Shown one piece after another: positions 7,249-14,363 of a stretch of DNA of 24,487 bases. The DNA is from JAXHMM01 sp964528445 (lineage in GTDB: Bacteria; Bacteroidota; Rhodothermia; Balneolales; Balneolaceae), in contig CAZGSL010000030.1 in assembly GCA_964528445.1 (NCBI GenBank), forward strand, positions 1 through 24,487. Reading direction: 5' to 3'. The notes below the pieces were generated by a model that saw only the letters and a list, made by a program, of their open reading frames with translations, had not been told where the DNA came from and made no database searches. The stretch's first letter is position 1; each line of letters starts with the position of its first letter. The position numbers and the translations under genes were made by a program.

Positions 7249-9435
7249 ATGAATACCATATTAACCTACTTGATACCGATCAGTGGTGTGCTGGCTCTCC
7301 TGTATACCTATTTTAAATCATCCTGGGTAGGCAAACAGGATGCCGGAACGGAGAAGATGCAGCGGATCAGCTCCCACATTCAGCGCGGCGCCATGGCGTT
7401 CCTGAAGGCTGAATACAGGGTTCTCATCGTATTTGTGGCCGTGGTCGCCGTCATACTTGGCTGGAGTGCCAATCCGGTAACCTCCCACTGGCTGATTGCC
7501 ATATCCTTTATCGCCGGAGCGTTCTGTTCCGGGCTGGCCGGGTTTATCGGCATGCGCGTGGCTACGAAAGCCAACGTCCGGACCACCAATGCCGCGCGGA
7601 GCAGCCTGGGACAGGGCCTGAATATCGCCTTTGCCGGCGGATCGGTAATGGGGCTCGGGGTCGTGGGTCTGGGTGTACTGGGCCTCAGCCTGCTGTTCCT
7701 GATCTTTGGCGAATATTTTGGAATGGAAGGGCTTTCGGCCGTCAACAAGGTGCTGGCCGTAGTTACCGGATTCTCCTTTGGCGCCTCCTCCATCGCACTG
7801 TTCGCCCGTGTGGGGGGAGGAATTTACACCAAGGCCGCCGATGTGGGGGCCGACCTGGTGGGCAAGGTGGAAGCGGGTATTCCCGAAGACCATCCCCTCA
7901 ATCCCGCCACCATCGCCGACAACGTGGGCGACAACGTAGGTGACGTCGCAGGGATGGGAGCCGACCTTTTTGAATCGTACGTCGGATCGATCATCGGAGC
8001 CATGGTGCTTGGTGCAGCTTTTATGGCCATTCCCGAATGGTCGGACAATTTCGGGGGAATGTCGGCCGTGCTGCTGCCGCTGGTATTGGCCGGTACGGGG
8101 ATCCTGACCTCCATCCTGGGAACATTCTTTGTTCGTGTCAAAGAGGGCGGCGACCCGCAGAACGCGCTTAACCTGGGCGAGTTCATCTCCGCCGCCGTAA
8201 TGCTGGTGGCTTCCTGGCTGCTCATCCACTGGATGCTGCCGGCAAGCTGGACCTTCAACGGCATTGAATACACGCCCAGCGGCGTCTTTTTCGCCACCAT
8301 CTTCGGGCTGGCCGCAGGACTTCTGATCGGGCTGATTACCGAATACTATACGGGAACCGGCAAGAAACCGGTTATCTCCATTGTCAAGCAGTCGGTTACC
8401 GGATCGGCCACCAACATCATCGCGGGCGTGGGCGTGGGCATGATGTCCACTGCGATACCCATCGTGATTATCGCCGCTGCCATTATCGGCGCCTATCACC
8501 TGGCCGGCCTCTACGGCATCGCCATCGCTGCGGTAGGCATGCTTTCCAATACCGGGATCCAGCTGGCGGTTGACGCCTACGGTCCCATCTCCGACAACGC
8601 CGGCGGTATCGCCGAAATGTCCGAACTGCCCGGTGAGGTGCGCGAACGCACCGACAAACTGGATGCGGTGGGCAACACCACAGCCGCCATCGGAAAAGGT
8701 TTCGCCATCGGTTCCGCTGCGCTGACCGCACTGGCCCTGTTTGCCGCCTACATCACCGCCTACGAAACGGTGAATCCCGGCAGCGAAATTGCCATCAGTG
8801 TGACAGATCCCTACGTCATGGCTGCCCTGTTTGTGGGCGCCATGCTCCCGTTCCTCTTCTCGGCGCTCTCCATGAACGCCGTGGGACGGGCCGCCATGTC
8901 GATGATCGAGGAGGTACGCCGCCAGTTCCAAGACATTCCGGAGCTTCGTGCCGGACTGGATGCCATGAACCGCAACGAAGGGAAGAAGCTGGAAGAGTGG
9001 TCGCAGGAGGACCGCGATACCTTTGAAGCGGCAGACGGCAAGGCAGAGTACGAAAAATGCGTGGCCATTTCCACCGCCGCCTCCATTCGGGAGATGGTGG
9101 CGCCCGGCGTGCTGGCCGTGGCCGTTCCTGTGCTCTTTGGCTTTATCGGCGGACCCGAGATGCTGGGGGGACTGCTGGCGGGCGTGACTGCCGCCGGGGT
9201 GCTTATGGCCCTCTTTCAGTCGAATGCCGGCGGGGCATGGGACAACGCTAAAAAGATGATCGAGGAAGGCTTTGAATTGGACGGCAAAATGCTGAAGAAA
9301 GGATCCGACGCCCACAAGGCCGCCGTGGTCGGCGATACCGTGGGAGATCCTTTCAAGGATACCTCCGGTCCTTCCCTCAATATCCTGATCAAGCTGATGT
9401 CGGTCGTGGCCCTGGTAATCGCCACCATGATTTAG
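7249..9435 (+). CDS. hppA: Membrane-bound ion-pumping pyrophosphatase, K+-dependent type
   Basis: Couples hydrolysis of pyrophosphate to export of H+ or Na+ across the inner membrane. The 728-residue protein is almost all hydrophobic helices (about 16 expected). Substrate-binding motifs are present: DVGADLVGKVE starting at 198, IADNVGDNVGDVAGMGADLF around 222-241, and near the C-terminus GDTVGDPFKDTSGPSLN. GNTTAAIGKG at 475-484 has Ala where the K+-independent class has Lys, so potassium dependence is expected from the family rule. Whether it pumps Na+, H+ or both cannot be read from the motifs I can see. It is followed after 10 bases by an unknown soluble protein gene. It begins 28 bases after pth and could be co-transcribed with it. 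Confidence 0.95.
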   Translation: MNTILTYLIPISGVLALLYTYFKSSWVGKQDAGTEKMQRISSHIQRGAMAFLKAEYRVLIVFVAVVAVILGWSANPVTSHWLIAISFIAGAFCSGLAGFIGMRVATKANVRTTNAARSSLGQGLNIAFAGGSVMGLGVVGLGVLGLSLLFLIFGEYFGMEGLSAVNKVLAVVTGFSFGASSIALFARVGGGIYTKAADVGADLVGKVEAGIPEDHPLNPATIADNVGDNVGDVAGMGADLFESYVGSIIGAMVLGAAFMAIPEWSDNFGGMSAVLLPLVLAGTGILTSILGTFFVRVKEGGDPQNALNLGEFISAAVMLVASWLLIHWMLPASWTFNGIEYTPSGVFFATIFGLAAGLLIGLITEYYTGTGKKPVISIVKQSVTGSATNIIAGVGVGMMSTAIPIVIIAAAIIGAYHLAGLYGIAIAAVGMLSNTGIQLAVDAYGPISDNAGGIAEMSELPGEVRERTDKLDAVGNTTAAIGKGFAIGSAALTALALFAAYITAYETVNPGSEIAISVTDPYVMAALFVGAMLPFLFSALSMNAVGRAAMSMIEEVRRQFQDIPELRAGLDAMNRNEGKKLEEWSQEDRDTFEAADGKAEYEKCVAISTAASIREMVAPGVLAVAVPVLFGFIGGPEMLGGLLAGVTAAGVLMALFQSNAGGAWDNAKKMIEEGFELDGKMLKKGSDAHKAAVVGDTVGDPFKDTSGPSLNILIKLMSVVALVIATMI

Positions 9436-9445
9436 GAGAGCTTAT

Positions 9446-10114
9446 ATGCAGATACTGAAGCTCTTTTTTGATCACGACCTGCGCCTCGACGATCTCGCGA
9501 AGCGCAACGCCAACAAAACCAGAGAGGAGGTGGAGGCCACGCTGGAGGATTTTATGAAGCCCACCCCCACCTATTCCAAGTTCTACGTTTCCGCCACCGA
9601 CCTGGAGAAAGAGCGCTTTGGGATCAACGTGCTGGAGCAATACGGACGGCTGGCCGGCTACCTGGGTCAGCGACTCAAAGCGGCGGAATACCGGACCAGC
9701 CGAACCACCGCTCCCACTCTCCCCGAAATTCTGGAAGCAGCCGACATCGGGGAGGCCGTGCTGATCACCCGCGCCCCCGACCAGGCCCGGGACATCAAGC
9801 TGGAGGGTATCAACCTGGAAGACGATTCCAACGTCGGACATCACAAGGAGGAGCTCAGGGAGATTCTGCTCGCTGGACACCGGGTGCTCTACAAGGAGCG
9901 GGCGCACGACGGTTTCGACCTTCACCTGTTTTCCAGGGAAAACATCTACTCGGAGCTTTTCCCCGCTTTCAAAAAGGTATTGGACGAGGATACCCGGTTT
10001 TTCAGCATCAACAGCAAACGGATGCGCTCCGAGAAACATTTCTATTTTGAGACGTGGACGCTTGATCGCCCCCCGCACGGAGCCGAGGAGGTGTTCCCGG
10101 AGACAGAGCTCTGA
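9446..10114 (+). CDS. Uncharacterised soluble protein encoded directly behind hppA
   Basis: A 222-residue protein that I do not recognise. It has no signal peptide or membrane segment and is rich in charged residues, so it is probably cytoplasmic. It starts MQILKLFFDHDLRLDDLAKR, followed by a predicted helix (TREEVEATLEDFM), a long central helix (EQYGRLAGYLGQRLKAAEYR), and a strand-rich C-terminal half with DGFDLHLFSRENIYSELFPA and KHFYFETWTL. The start is well supported: AGGAGAG overlaps the hppA stop codon 5-6 bases before the ATG, one of the best Shine-Dalgarno sites in the window. That implies tight co-expression with the pyrophosphatase. It converges with the methyltransferase gene with only 7 bases between stops. 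A real gene with unknown function. Confidence 0.8.
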   Translation: MQILKLFFDHDLRLDDLAKRNANKTREEVEATLEDFMKPTPTYSKFYVSATDLEKERFGINVLEQYGRLAGYLGQRLKAAEYRTSRTTAPTLPEILEAADIGEAVLITRAPDQARDIKLEGINLEDDSNVGHHKEELREILLAGHRVLYKERAHDGFDLHLFSRENIYSELFPAFKKVLDEDTRFFSINSKRMRSEKHFYFETWTLDRPPHGAEEVFPETEL

Positions 10115-10121
10115 ACCGAAT

Positions 10122-10868
10122 CTACCGCCTCTCGAAACCGGCCACGAACAGCAGGCGTTTGGAGCGGCCGGGCCGGAATTCGCTCCCCTCGTAATCCCCG
10201 TACATCTCATGTATGGTCATCTCTCGTTTTCCCAGCTCCTCCCGGAACCAGTCCTCCGAGTAGAGCTTGACCCGCTCGGCATAGTGGCGATCCTTATCCA
10301 GCCGGTCGCCGCTGAAGGTGATCTCCTTGAAGATCATATCCTTTTCTATATAACGGCGGATGTCGTAGCGGATGCCTTCAAATTCTCCGCTGTCGTGGGG
10401 GCGATAGTGCTCACGCACGTAGCCGGCGTTCAGGTAGTCCACCACAAAAATTCCCTCAGGTTCCAGCATTTCCGCCACGCTGTCCAGTACCCGGGCGTTC
10501 TCCGTGTCCGATTCGAAATAGCCGAACGTGGTGAATAGATTCAGGATCGCGTCGAAGGTTTCGGGCAGGGGATCCCTCATGTCGCGCACCTCGAAAGAGA
10601 TCTCCTCCAGTCCCTTCTCCCTGGCTTTGCTTCTGGCCGTCTGGATGGCCCGGACCGACAGGTCGATCCCCTTGACCCGGTATCCCCTTTCGTTCAGACT
10701 GATGGAGTGACGTCCCCTCCCGCACCCCAGATCCAGTATGGTGTGGCACCGGTGAAGATTCATCGTCTCCTCCAGCAGATCGATAAGCCGGGAAGCCTCC
10801 TCCTCGTCCCTGTTGGCATACAGGCGCTCGTAGAGAGGGCTGTCAAACCATTTTTCAAACCAATTCAT
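10122..10868 (-). CDS. Class I SAM-dependent methyltransferase
   Basis: A 248-residue cytoplasmic enzyme. I placed the start at the Met at 10868 because MNWFEKWFDSPLYERLYANR is the typical N-terminus of this subgroup and GAGGG lies about 9 bases upstream; the frame could extend to 10922 but the added residues look non-native. SAM-binding motif I is ILDLGCGRGRH at 44-54, the acidic residue that contacts the ribose is Asp69 in VKGIDLS, and further motifs are EVRDMRDPLPETFDAILNLF and EGIFVVDYLN. The substrate is unknown; the family includes small-molecule and RNA-base methyltransferases. It stands alone between two plus-strand operons. Fold certain, substrate not. Confidence 0.85.
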   Translation of the reverse strand: MNWFEKWFDSPLYERLYANRDEEEASRLIDLLEETMNLHRCHTILDLGCGRGRHSISLNERGYRVKGIDLSVRAIQTARSKAREKGLEEISFEVRDMRDPLPETFDAILNLFTTFGYFESDTENARVLDSVAEMLEPEGIFVVDYLNAGYVREHYRPHDSGEFEGIRYDIRRYIEKDMIFKEITFSGDRLDKDRHYAERVKLYSEDWFREELGKREMTIHEMYGDYEGSEFRPGRSKRLLFVAGFERR

Positions 10869-10976
10869 CCCAAAAGACCCTCTTTTTTTGTTCGGAGGGA
10901 ATATAATCAAAGAGATTTCCAAACAAACATGACTTCCGGGAAAGATCGATTTTCAAAATTCAGCAGGTTTTATTTA

Positions 10977-11008
10977 TTTCCAGTTAACACTGTTAACCTC
11001 TAGCTTTG
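10977..11008 (+). promoter_or_regulatory. Candidate Bacteroidota-type promoter with operator dyad before the fadL-like gene
   Basis: TAGCTTTG at 11001-11008 fits the TAnnTTTG -7 element described for Bacteroidota. TTTC at 10977-10980 is a near match to the TTTG -33 element, 20 bases upstream. Between them lies a perfect 7-bp dyad, GTTAACA-C-TGTTAAC (10983-10997). A dyad in the promoter spacer is a typical repressor site. The gene starts at 11088, giving a leader of about 70 bases. Promoter and operator are inferred from sequence only. Confidence 0.4.
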
Positions 11009-11087
11009 GCCGTCCCCGATTTGCGAGAGCCGAAGCGGACTGTCCGGCAGCATTTATCCAGACTTTAACCAGCCAACAGGGAATTTC

Positions 11088-12338
11088 ATGCGTAGATTGA
11101 TTATCACCCTCTCCTTTCTGCTTCTCGGCGCTTCCGGCGCAACTGCCGGTGGATTTTCCATCTATGAAGCGAGCATCCGCGCCAACGGCCTGATGGGCGC
11201 CTTTACGGCCTTTGCTGATCACGCTTCCACCATTTACTACAATCCCGCCGGACTCGCGGGACTTGAGGGTATGCAAATTGCGGGTGGAGCGACCGTAATC
11301 GCCCCCCGGACCACATTCCGAAACCTGGGTCCGCAGGCCCCCGCTGGTCAGGAGACCGAGATGGTGGAGCAGAACTTCCTGGTCCCGAATTTTTTCGGAT
11401 CCTACCAGGTCGCCGAAGGATTCACGGCCGGTATCGGCGTATACGCCCCCTTCGGACTGGGTACCAAATGGCCATCAGACTGGGTAGGACGGGGCGCTTC
11501 CATCGAAGCCGAGATTCAGACCCTGTTCGCCAATCCGGCGATAGGCTACACCCTGCCCGATTTCGGCATCGGAGAGCTCAAGGTGGGAGCCGGACTGATG
11601 GTCGCCTTCCATGGGGAGGTGACCCTGAGCCGCGCCGTGCAGAGATTCTCGCCGGAGGGCACCTTCACCCTTGACGGCAGCCTGAAAGAGCCCGCGTTCG
11701 GCTTCAACGCCGGGCTGCTCTACCAACCGGTGGAGCGCGTAACCCTCGGGTTTACCTATCGCAGTTCGGTCACCGCCGAATTCGAGGGAGAGGCCGACTT
11801 TGACAACCTGCATGTCGGATTTCCCGACGAAGCCGGGGGAAGCGCGGAGATCGAGATGCCGGCCAGCTGGGTCGCGGCTCTGAACGTAGAACTGGCCGAA
11901 GGATTGCGGGCCGAGGTCGACTACGTCTGGTGGGGCTGGTCATCCTACGACGAGCTTACGCTCCGGTTTGATCAGTCCATACCCGCCCTGAGTGACGACC
12001 AAATCGTCAACGAACGGAATTTCGAGGACACGTGGCAGGTGCGCGGGGGATTGGAGTACGCGTCGTTTCCCTTTGAGGGCGTTACGCTTCGCGCCGGCGT
12101 GGCATACGACAACAATCCCATTCCCGAGCGCTATGTCGATCCCACCCTCCCAGATTCGGACCGCTGGCTCTTTTCGGGCGGATTGACCTGTCGGATCAAT
12201 CCCCATGTGGAAATCGACGCCTCCTACATTTTCATCCGGGCCAACGAACGGGAGGTAAGCGGCACCGAAACCGGGCCGGACGGCGTCTACAATACCTACG
12301 CCCATCTGCCGGGCCTTGGATTAACCCTCAACCTGTAA
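11088..12338 (+). CDS. FadL/OmpP1/TodX-family outer-membrane channel
   Basis: An outer-membrane beta-barrel of a family that lets hydrophobic compounds (long-chain fatty acids, aromatics) cross the outer membrane. It has 416 residues. Residues 1-20 are a signal peptide (MRRLIITLSF, then LLLGASGATA, cut before GGFSIYEA). The family's N-terminal hatch motif follows: GGFSIYEASIRANGLMGAFT and then NPAGL at 52-56. The rest is alternating barrel strands (for example VTLGFTYRSSVTAEFEGEAD), and the protein ends in GLGLTLNL, a strand with a terminal hydrophobic residue as expected for BAM-assembled porins. The SGNH lipoprotein gene follows after 15 bases, with a strong terminator behind it, so the two form an operon. 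The transported substrate is not shown by the sequence. Confidence 0.9.
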   Translation: MRRLIITLSFLLLGASGATAGGFSIYEASIRANGLMGAFTAFADHASTIYYNPAGLAGLEGMQIAGGATVIAPRTTFRNLGPQAPAGQETEMVEQNFLVPNFFGSYQVAEGFTAGIGVYAPFGLGTKWPSDWVGRGASIEAEIQTLFANPAIGYTLPDFGIGELKVGAGLMVAFHGEVTLSRAVQRFSPEGTFTLDGSLKEPAFGFNAGLLYQPVERVTLGFTYRSSVTAEFEGEADFDNLHVGFPDEAGGSAEIEMPASWVAALNVELAEGLRAEVDYVWWGWSSYDELTLRFDQSIPALSDDQIVNERNFEDTWQVRGGLEYASFPFEGVTLRAGVAYDNNPIPERYVDPTLPDSDRWLFSGGLTCRINPHVEIDASYIFIRANEREVSGTETGPDGVYNTYAHLPGLGLTLNL

Positions 12339-12353
12339 CGGAAGCCACGAGGC

Positions 12354-13757
12354 ATGCTTATGAAATTCATATTCCACAAGGCGACATGGATGCTCGCCGC
12401 CGTCCTGATGCTGCTTTCCGGATGCGAGGAGTTCAACAGCTTGGATCTGGAACCGGTTGAAACGGGAAGCGCCAACTTTGAACACTACGTATCGGTCGGC
12501 AACAGCATTACGGCCGGAATCCAGAACAACGCCCTCTATCGGTCGGCCCAGGCGTACACCTACGGCAACATGATTGCCCGCCAGGTACGCATGGAGGAGT
12601 CCTTTACCCAGCCGCTTATTTCGGATCCCGGTATCGGGGAGCGGATCGAGCTCACCAACCTGGATCCCATAGCCGTACGGCGCAACCAGAACCAGGGCCA
12701 GCCGGTGACGCAGGACCAGAAACCGTTCCGCAATATGGGCGTACCGGGTGCGGTGTTGGTGGATTTTCTGAATCCCCCCAACCGGGGCAACCTGAAGGAG
12801 CGGGCCACCAATCCCGATCATCCCTCCTTTAATCCCTTCTACAGTATTGTAATGGAGGGCTCGGAGCTGCAGAAAGACGCCCCCAACCTGTTCAACCAGG
12901 TGGCCAAGCAGGATCCCACGTTTATCACCTTCTGGATGGGCAACAACGACGTGCTGGGATACGTACTGGCGGGCGGCGAGGGAACGGGCATCACCCCGCC
13001 CGGCGCCTTCAACCAGCTCTACCAGGCATCGGCTCAGGCCCTCTCCTCCACCGAAGCGGGCGTCACCGTCTACACCGTGCCCGACGTCACCACCATCCCC
13101 TTCGTATTCTATCTGCGGCTGCAACTGGAGCAGCAGGGACTGATTACATTCAACGAGCAGTCGGAGTCCTGGCAACTTGTCACGGAGCAGGGCAGCTTCG
13201 ATATCTACATCGAAGTGGACGGCGACACGCGAGTCATGCGGCAGTTCGATTTCCCGCTCCTCACCGCCACCGACTATGTGGCCGGACTGCAGTCCGGAGA
13301 CATACCTCCTCCCATCACTCCCGGCAGCGCCGTTCCCGACCGGCTGGTACTCGACGGACCGGCAGGCGGTCCCCAGGGAAGCTCCGAGCTGGAACAGGCG
13401 GCTGGCGCGGTCACCCAGTACAACAATACCATCCGCAGCGTCGCGTCCTCCAACGGATTCGCCTTGGTCGACATGAACGAGCAGTTCTCACGGATCGTAG
13501 AAAATTTCCGGTCGTCCGGCGGGGAGAGGGGATACGAGGAACAGGGAGTCGTGCTCCGGCCCGTGCCCGGTGAGCTGTTCAGCTTTGACGGAGTCCACCC
13601 CTCCAACAAGGGACACGCGGCCATCGCCAACGAAACCATCCAGGTTATCAACAGTGAATTCGGGGCTGCTATACCAGAGGTGAACATCGATCACATTCCG
13701 GCAGGGCTCCCCCAGCATCAGCCGATCGCCATCGAGGCGCCTCTCAGCCTGGAGTAA
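12354..13757 (+). CDS. SGNH/GDSL-family hydrolase, lipoprotein
   Basis: A 467-residue predicted esterase or lipase-like enzyme anchored by lipid. The signal sequence ends in a good lipobox, LSGC, with lipidated Cys24. All four SGNH blocks are visible: block I VSVGNSITAG with nucleophile Ser51; a Gly residue in FRNMGVPGA; block III MGNND with Gly196 and Asn198; and block V SFDGVHPSNKGH with Asp412 and His415. The catalytic set thus appears complete. Compared with small GDSL enzymes (about 200 residues) it has a large insertion in the middle, including a strand-rich segment around 255-330. It starts at 12354 or two codons later at 12360. It is co-transcribed with the FadL-like channel, suggesting that it hydrolyses an ester whose lipid product is taken up. 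Substrate unknown. Confidence 0.88.
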   Translation: MLMKFIFHKATWMLAAVLMLLSGCEEFNSLDLEPVETGSANFEHYVSVGNSITAGIQNNALYRSAQAYTYGNMIARQVRMEESFTQPLISDPGIGERIELTNLDPIAVRRNQNQGQPVTQDQKPFRNMGVPGAVLVDFLNPPNRGNLKERATNPDHPSFNPFYSIVMEGSELQKDAPNLFNQVAKQDPTFITFWMGNNDVLGYVLAGGEGTGITPPGAFNQLYQASAQALSSTEAGVTVYTVPDVTTIPFVFYLRLQLEQQGLITFNEQSESWQLVTEQGSFDIYIEVDGDTRVMRQFDFPLLTATDYVAGLQSGDIPPPITPGSAVPDRLVLDGPAGGPQGSSELEQAAGAVTQYNNTIRSVASSNGFALVDMNEQFSRIVENFRSSGGERGYEEQGVVLRPVPGELFSFDGVHPSNKGHAAIANETIQVINSEFGAAIPEVNIDHIPAGLPQHQPIAIEAPLSLE

Positions 13758-13777
13758 TTTGACACTCGCATCTCTCG

Positions 13778-13825
13778 TCTCCCGTCCCCGCATCCCCCGA
13801 CGAGTACCGGGACGGGAGAGATTTT
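13778..13825 (+). terminator. Intrinsic terminator after the fadL-SGNH operon
   Basis: TCTCCCGTCCC (13778-13788) and GGGACGGGAGA (13809-13819) form a perfect 11-bp, GC-rich stem with a 20-base loop, followed by GATTTT. It lies 20 bases past the SGNH gene stop and separates this operon from the feo genes. Confidence 0.75.
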
Positions 13826-13876
13826 CACGGGGAATTAATTTCACAGATCCCTTTTCCATCTTCCCCCATTTCTTAT

Positions 13877-13901
13877 TATATTTGTTTAGATTAATTTTAA
13901 A
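13877..13901 (+). promoter_or_regulatory. Candidate feo promoter and AT-rich dyad
   Basis: TATATTTG at 13877-13884 matches the Bacteroidota -7 consensus TAnnTTTG, with a T-rich TTTTCC about 19 bases upstream. Directly behind it, 13885-13901 (TTTAGATTAATTTTAAA) is an imperfect palindrome matching its reverse complement at 12 of 17 positions. Its place over the expected start site would suit an iron-responsive repressor (Fur or DtxR type), but it matches neither consensus closely. feoA starts at 13922. Confidence 0.35.
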
Positions 13902-13921
13902 TAGAAGGCAAAAAGGGCGAT

Positions 13922-14140
13922 ATGTTTCCATTAAACACAACCAAGGCAGGTGAAAAAGTCGACATCTGCTGCCTGAGTTGTGACTGCGAGCAGGCATGCC
14001 GGCTTCGTGAAATGGGTTGTGTGGAAGGATCCAGCGGGAAAATCATTTCTAATCAATCCCGCGTAATCGTACAGGTCGGTGAAACCCGTCTCGCCATCAA
14101 CAGCGATCTGGCCAGAAGTATTCTCGTAAGTTCCAGATAG
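13922..14140 (+). CDS. feoA: FeoA-domain protein with a six-cysteine cluster
   Basis: A 72-residue SH3-like FeoA-domain protein, the first gene of the ferrous iron uptake operon. FeoA proteins are small cytosolic partners of FeoB. The family pattern is visible: KAGEKVDI near 8-15, RLREMGCVEGSSGKI near 27-41 and TRLAINSDLARSILV near the end. What stands out is the segment 15-33, which holds Cys16, Cys17, Cys20, Cys22, Cys26 and Cys33 where ordinary FeoA, including the second copy downstream, has none. It could bind iron or an iron-sulfur cluster or act as a redox switch; this is inference. A purine-rich AAAAAGGG lies just before the ATG. The next feoA begins 4 bases after its stop. Confidence 0.85.
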   Translation: MFPLNTTKAGEKVDICCLSCDCEQACRLREMGCVEGSSGKIISNQSRVIVQVGETRLAINSDLARSILVSSR

Positions 14141-14144
14141 CCAC

Positions 14145-14363
14145 ATGAGCTCACTTCTTTCGGAGTGCACCACTCCCGGAAAATCGCGCATCAAAGAGAT
14201 CTCCGGCCCCGAGTCCGTCCGCCTGATGGAGATGGGGCTTACCCCGGGCAGCAAAATTGAGGTATTGCGAACCGCTCCCATGGGCTTTCCTATAGAGATC
14301 AAGGTGCGCGGTTACCTGCTCACGCTCCGGGAATCCGAAGCGAAATGTATCACCATCGAATAG
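14145..14363 (+). CDS. feoA: Second FeoA-domain protein
   Basis: A 72-residue FeoA-domain protein of ordinary type: CTTPGKSRIKEISGPESVRL, MEMGLTPGSKIEVLRTAP near 49-66 of the fold pattern, and MGFPIEIKVRGYLLTLRESE, ending in the usual acidic turn. Its only Cys residues are isolated. FeoA binds the cytosolic side of FeoB and is needed for Fe(II) transport. It starts 4 bases after the first feoA and its last 19 bases overlap the annotated feoB start, so the three are translationally coupled. Having two different FeoA proteins for one FeoB suggests divided roles. Confidence 0.9.
   Translation: MSSLLSECTTPGKSRIKEISGPESVRLMEMGLTPGSKIEVLRTAPMGFPIEIKVRGYLLTLRESEAKCITIE

Noticed and set aside
7318..9315. 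Long minus-strand frame (665 codons) opposite hppA
   Set aside because: It is antisense to a clear gene; its His/Gly/Gln-rich composition and lack of domains show a shadow of GC-rich codons.
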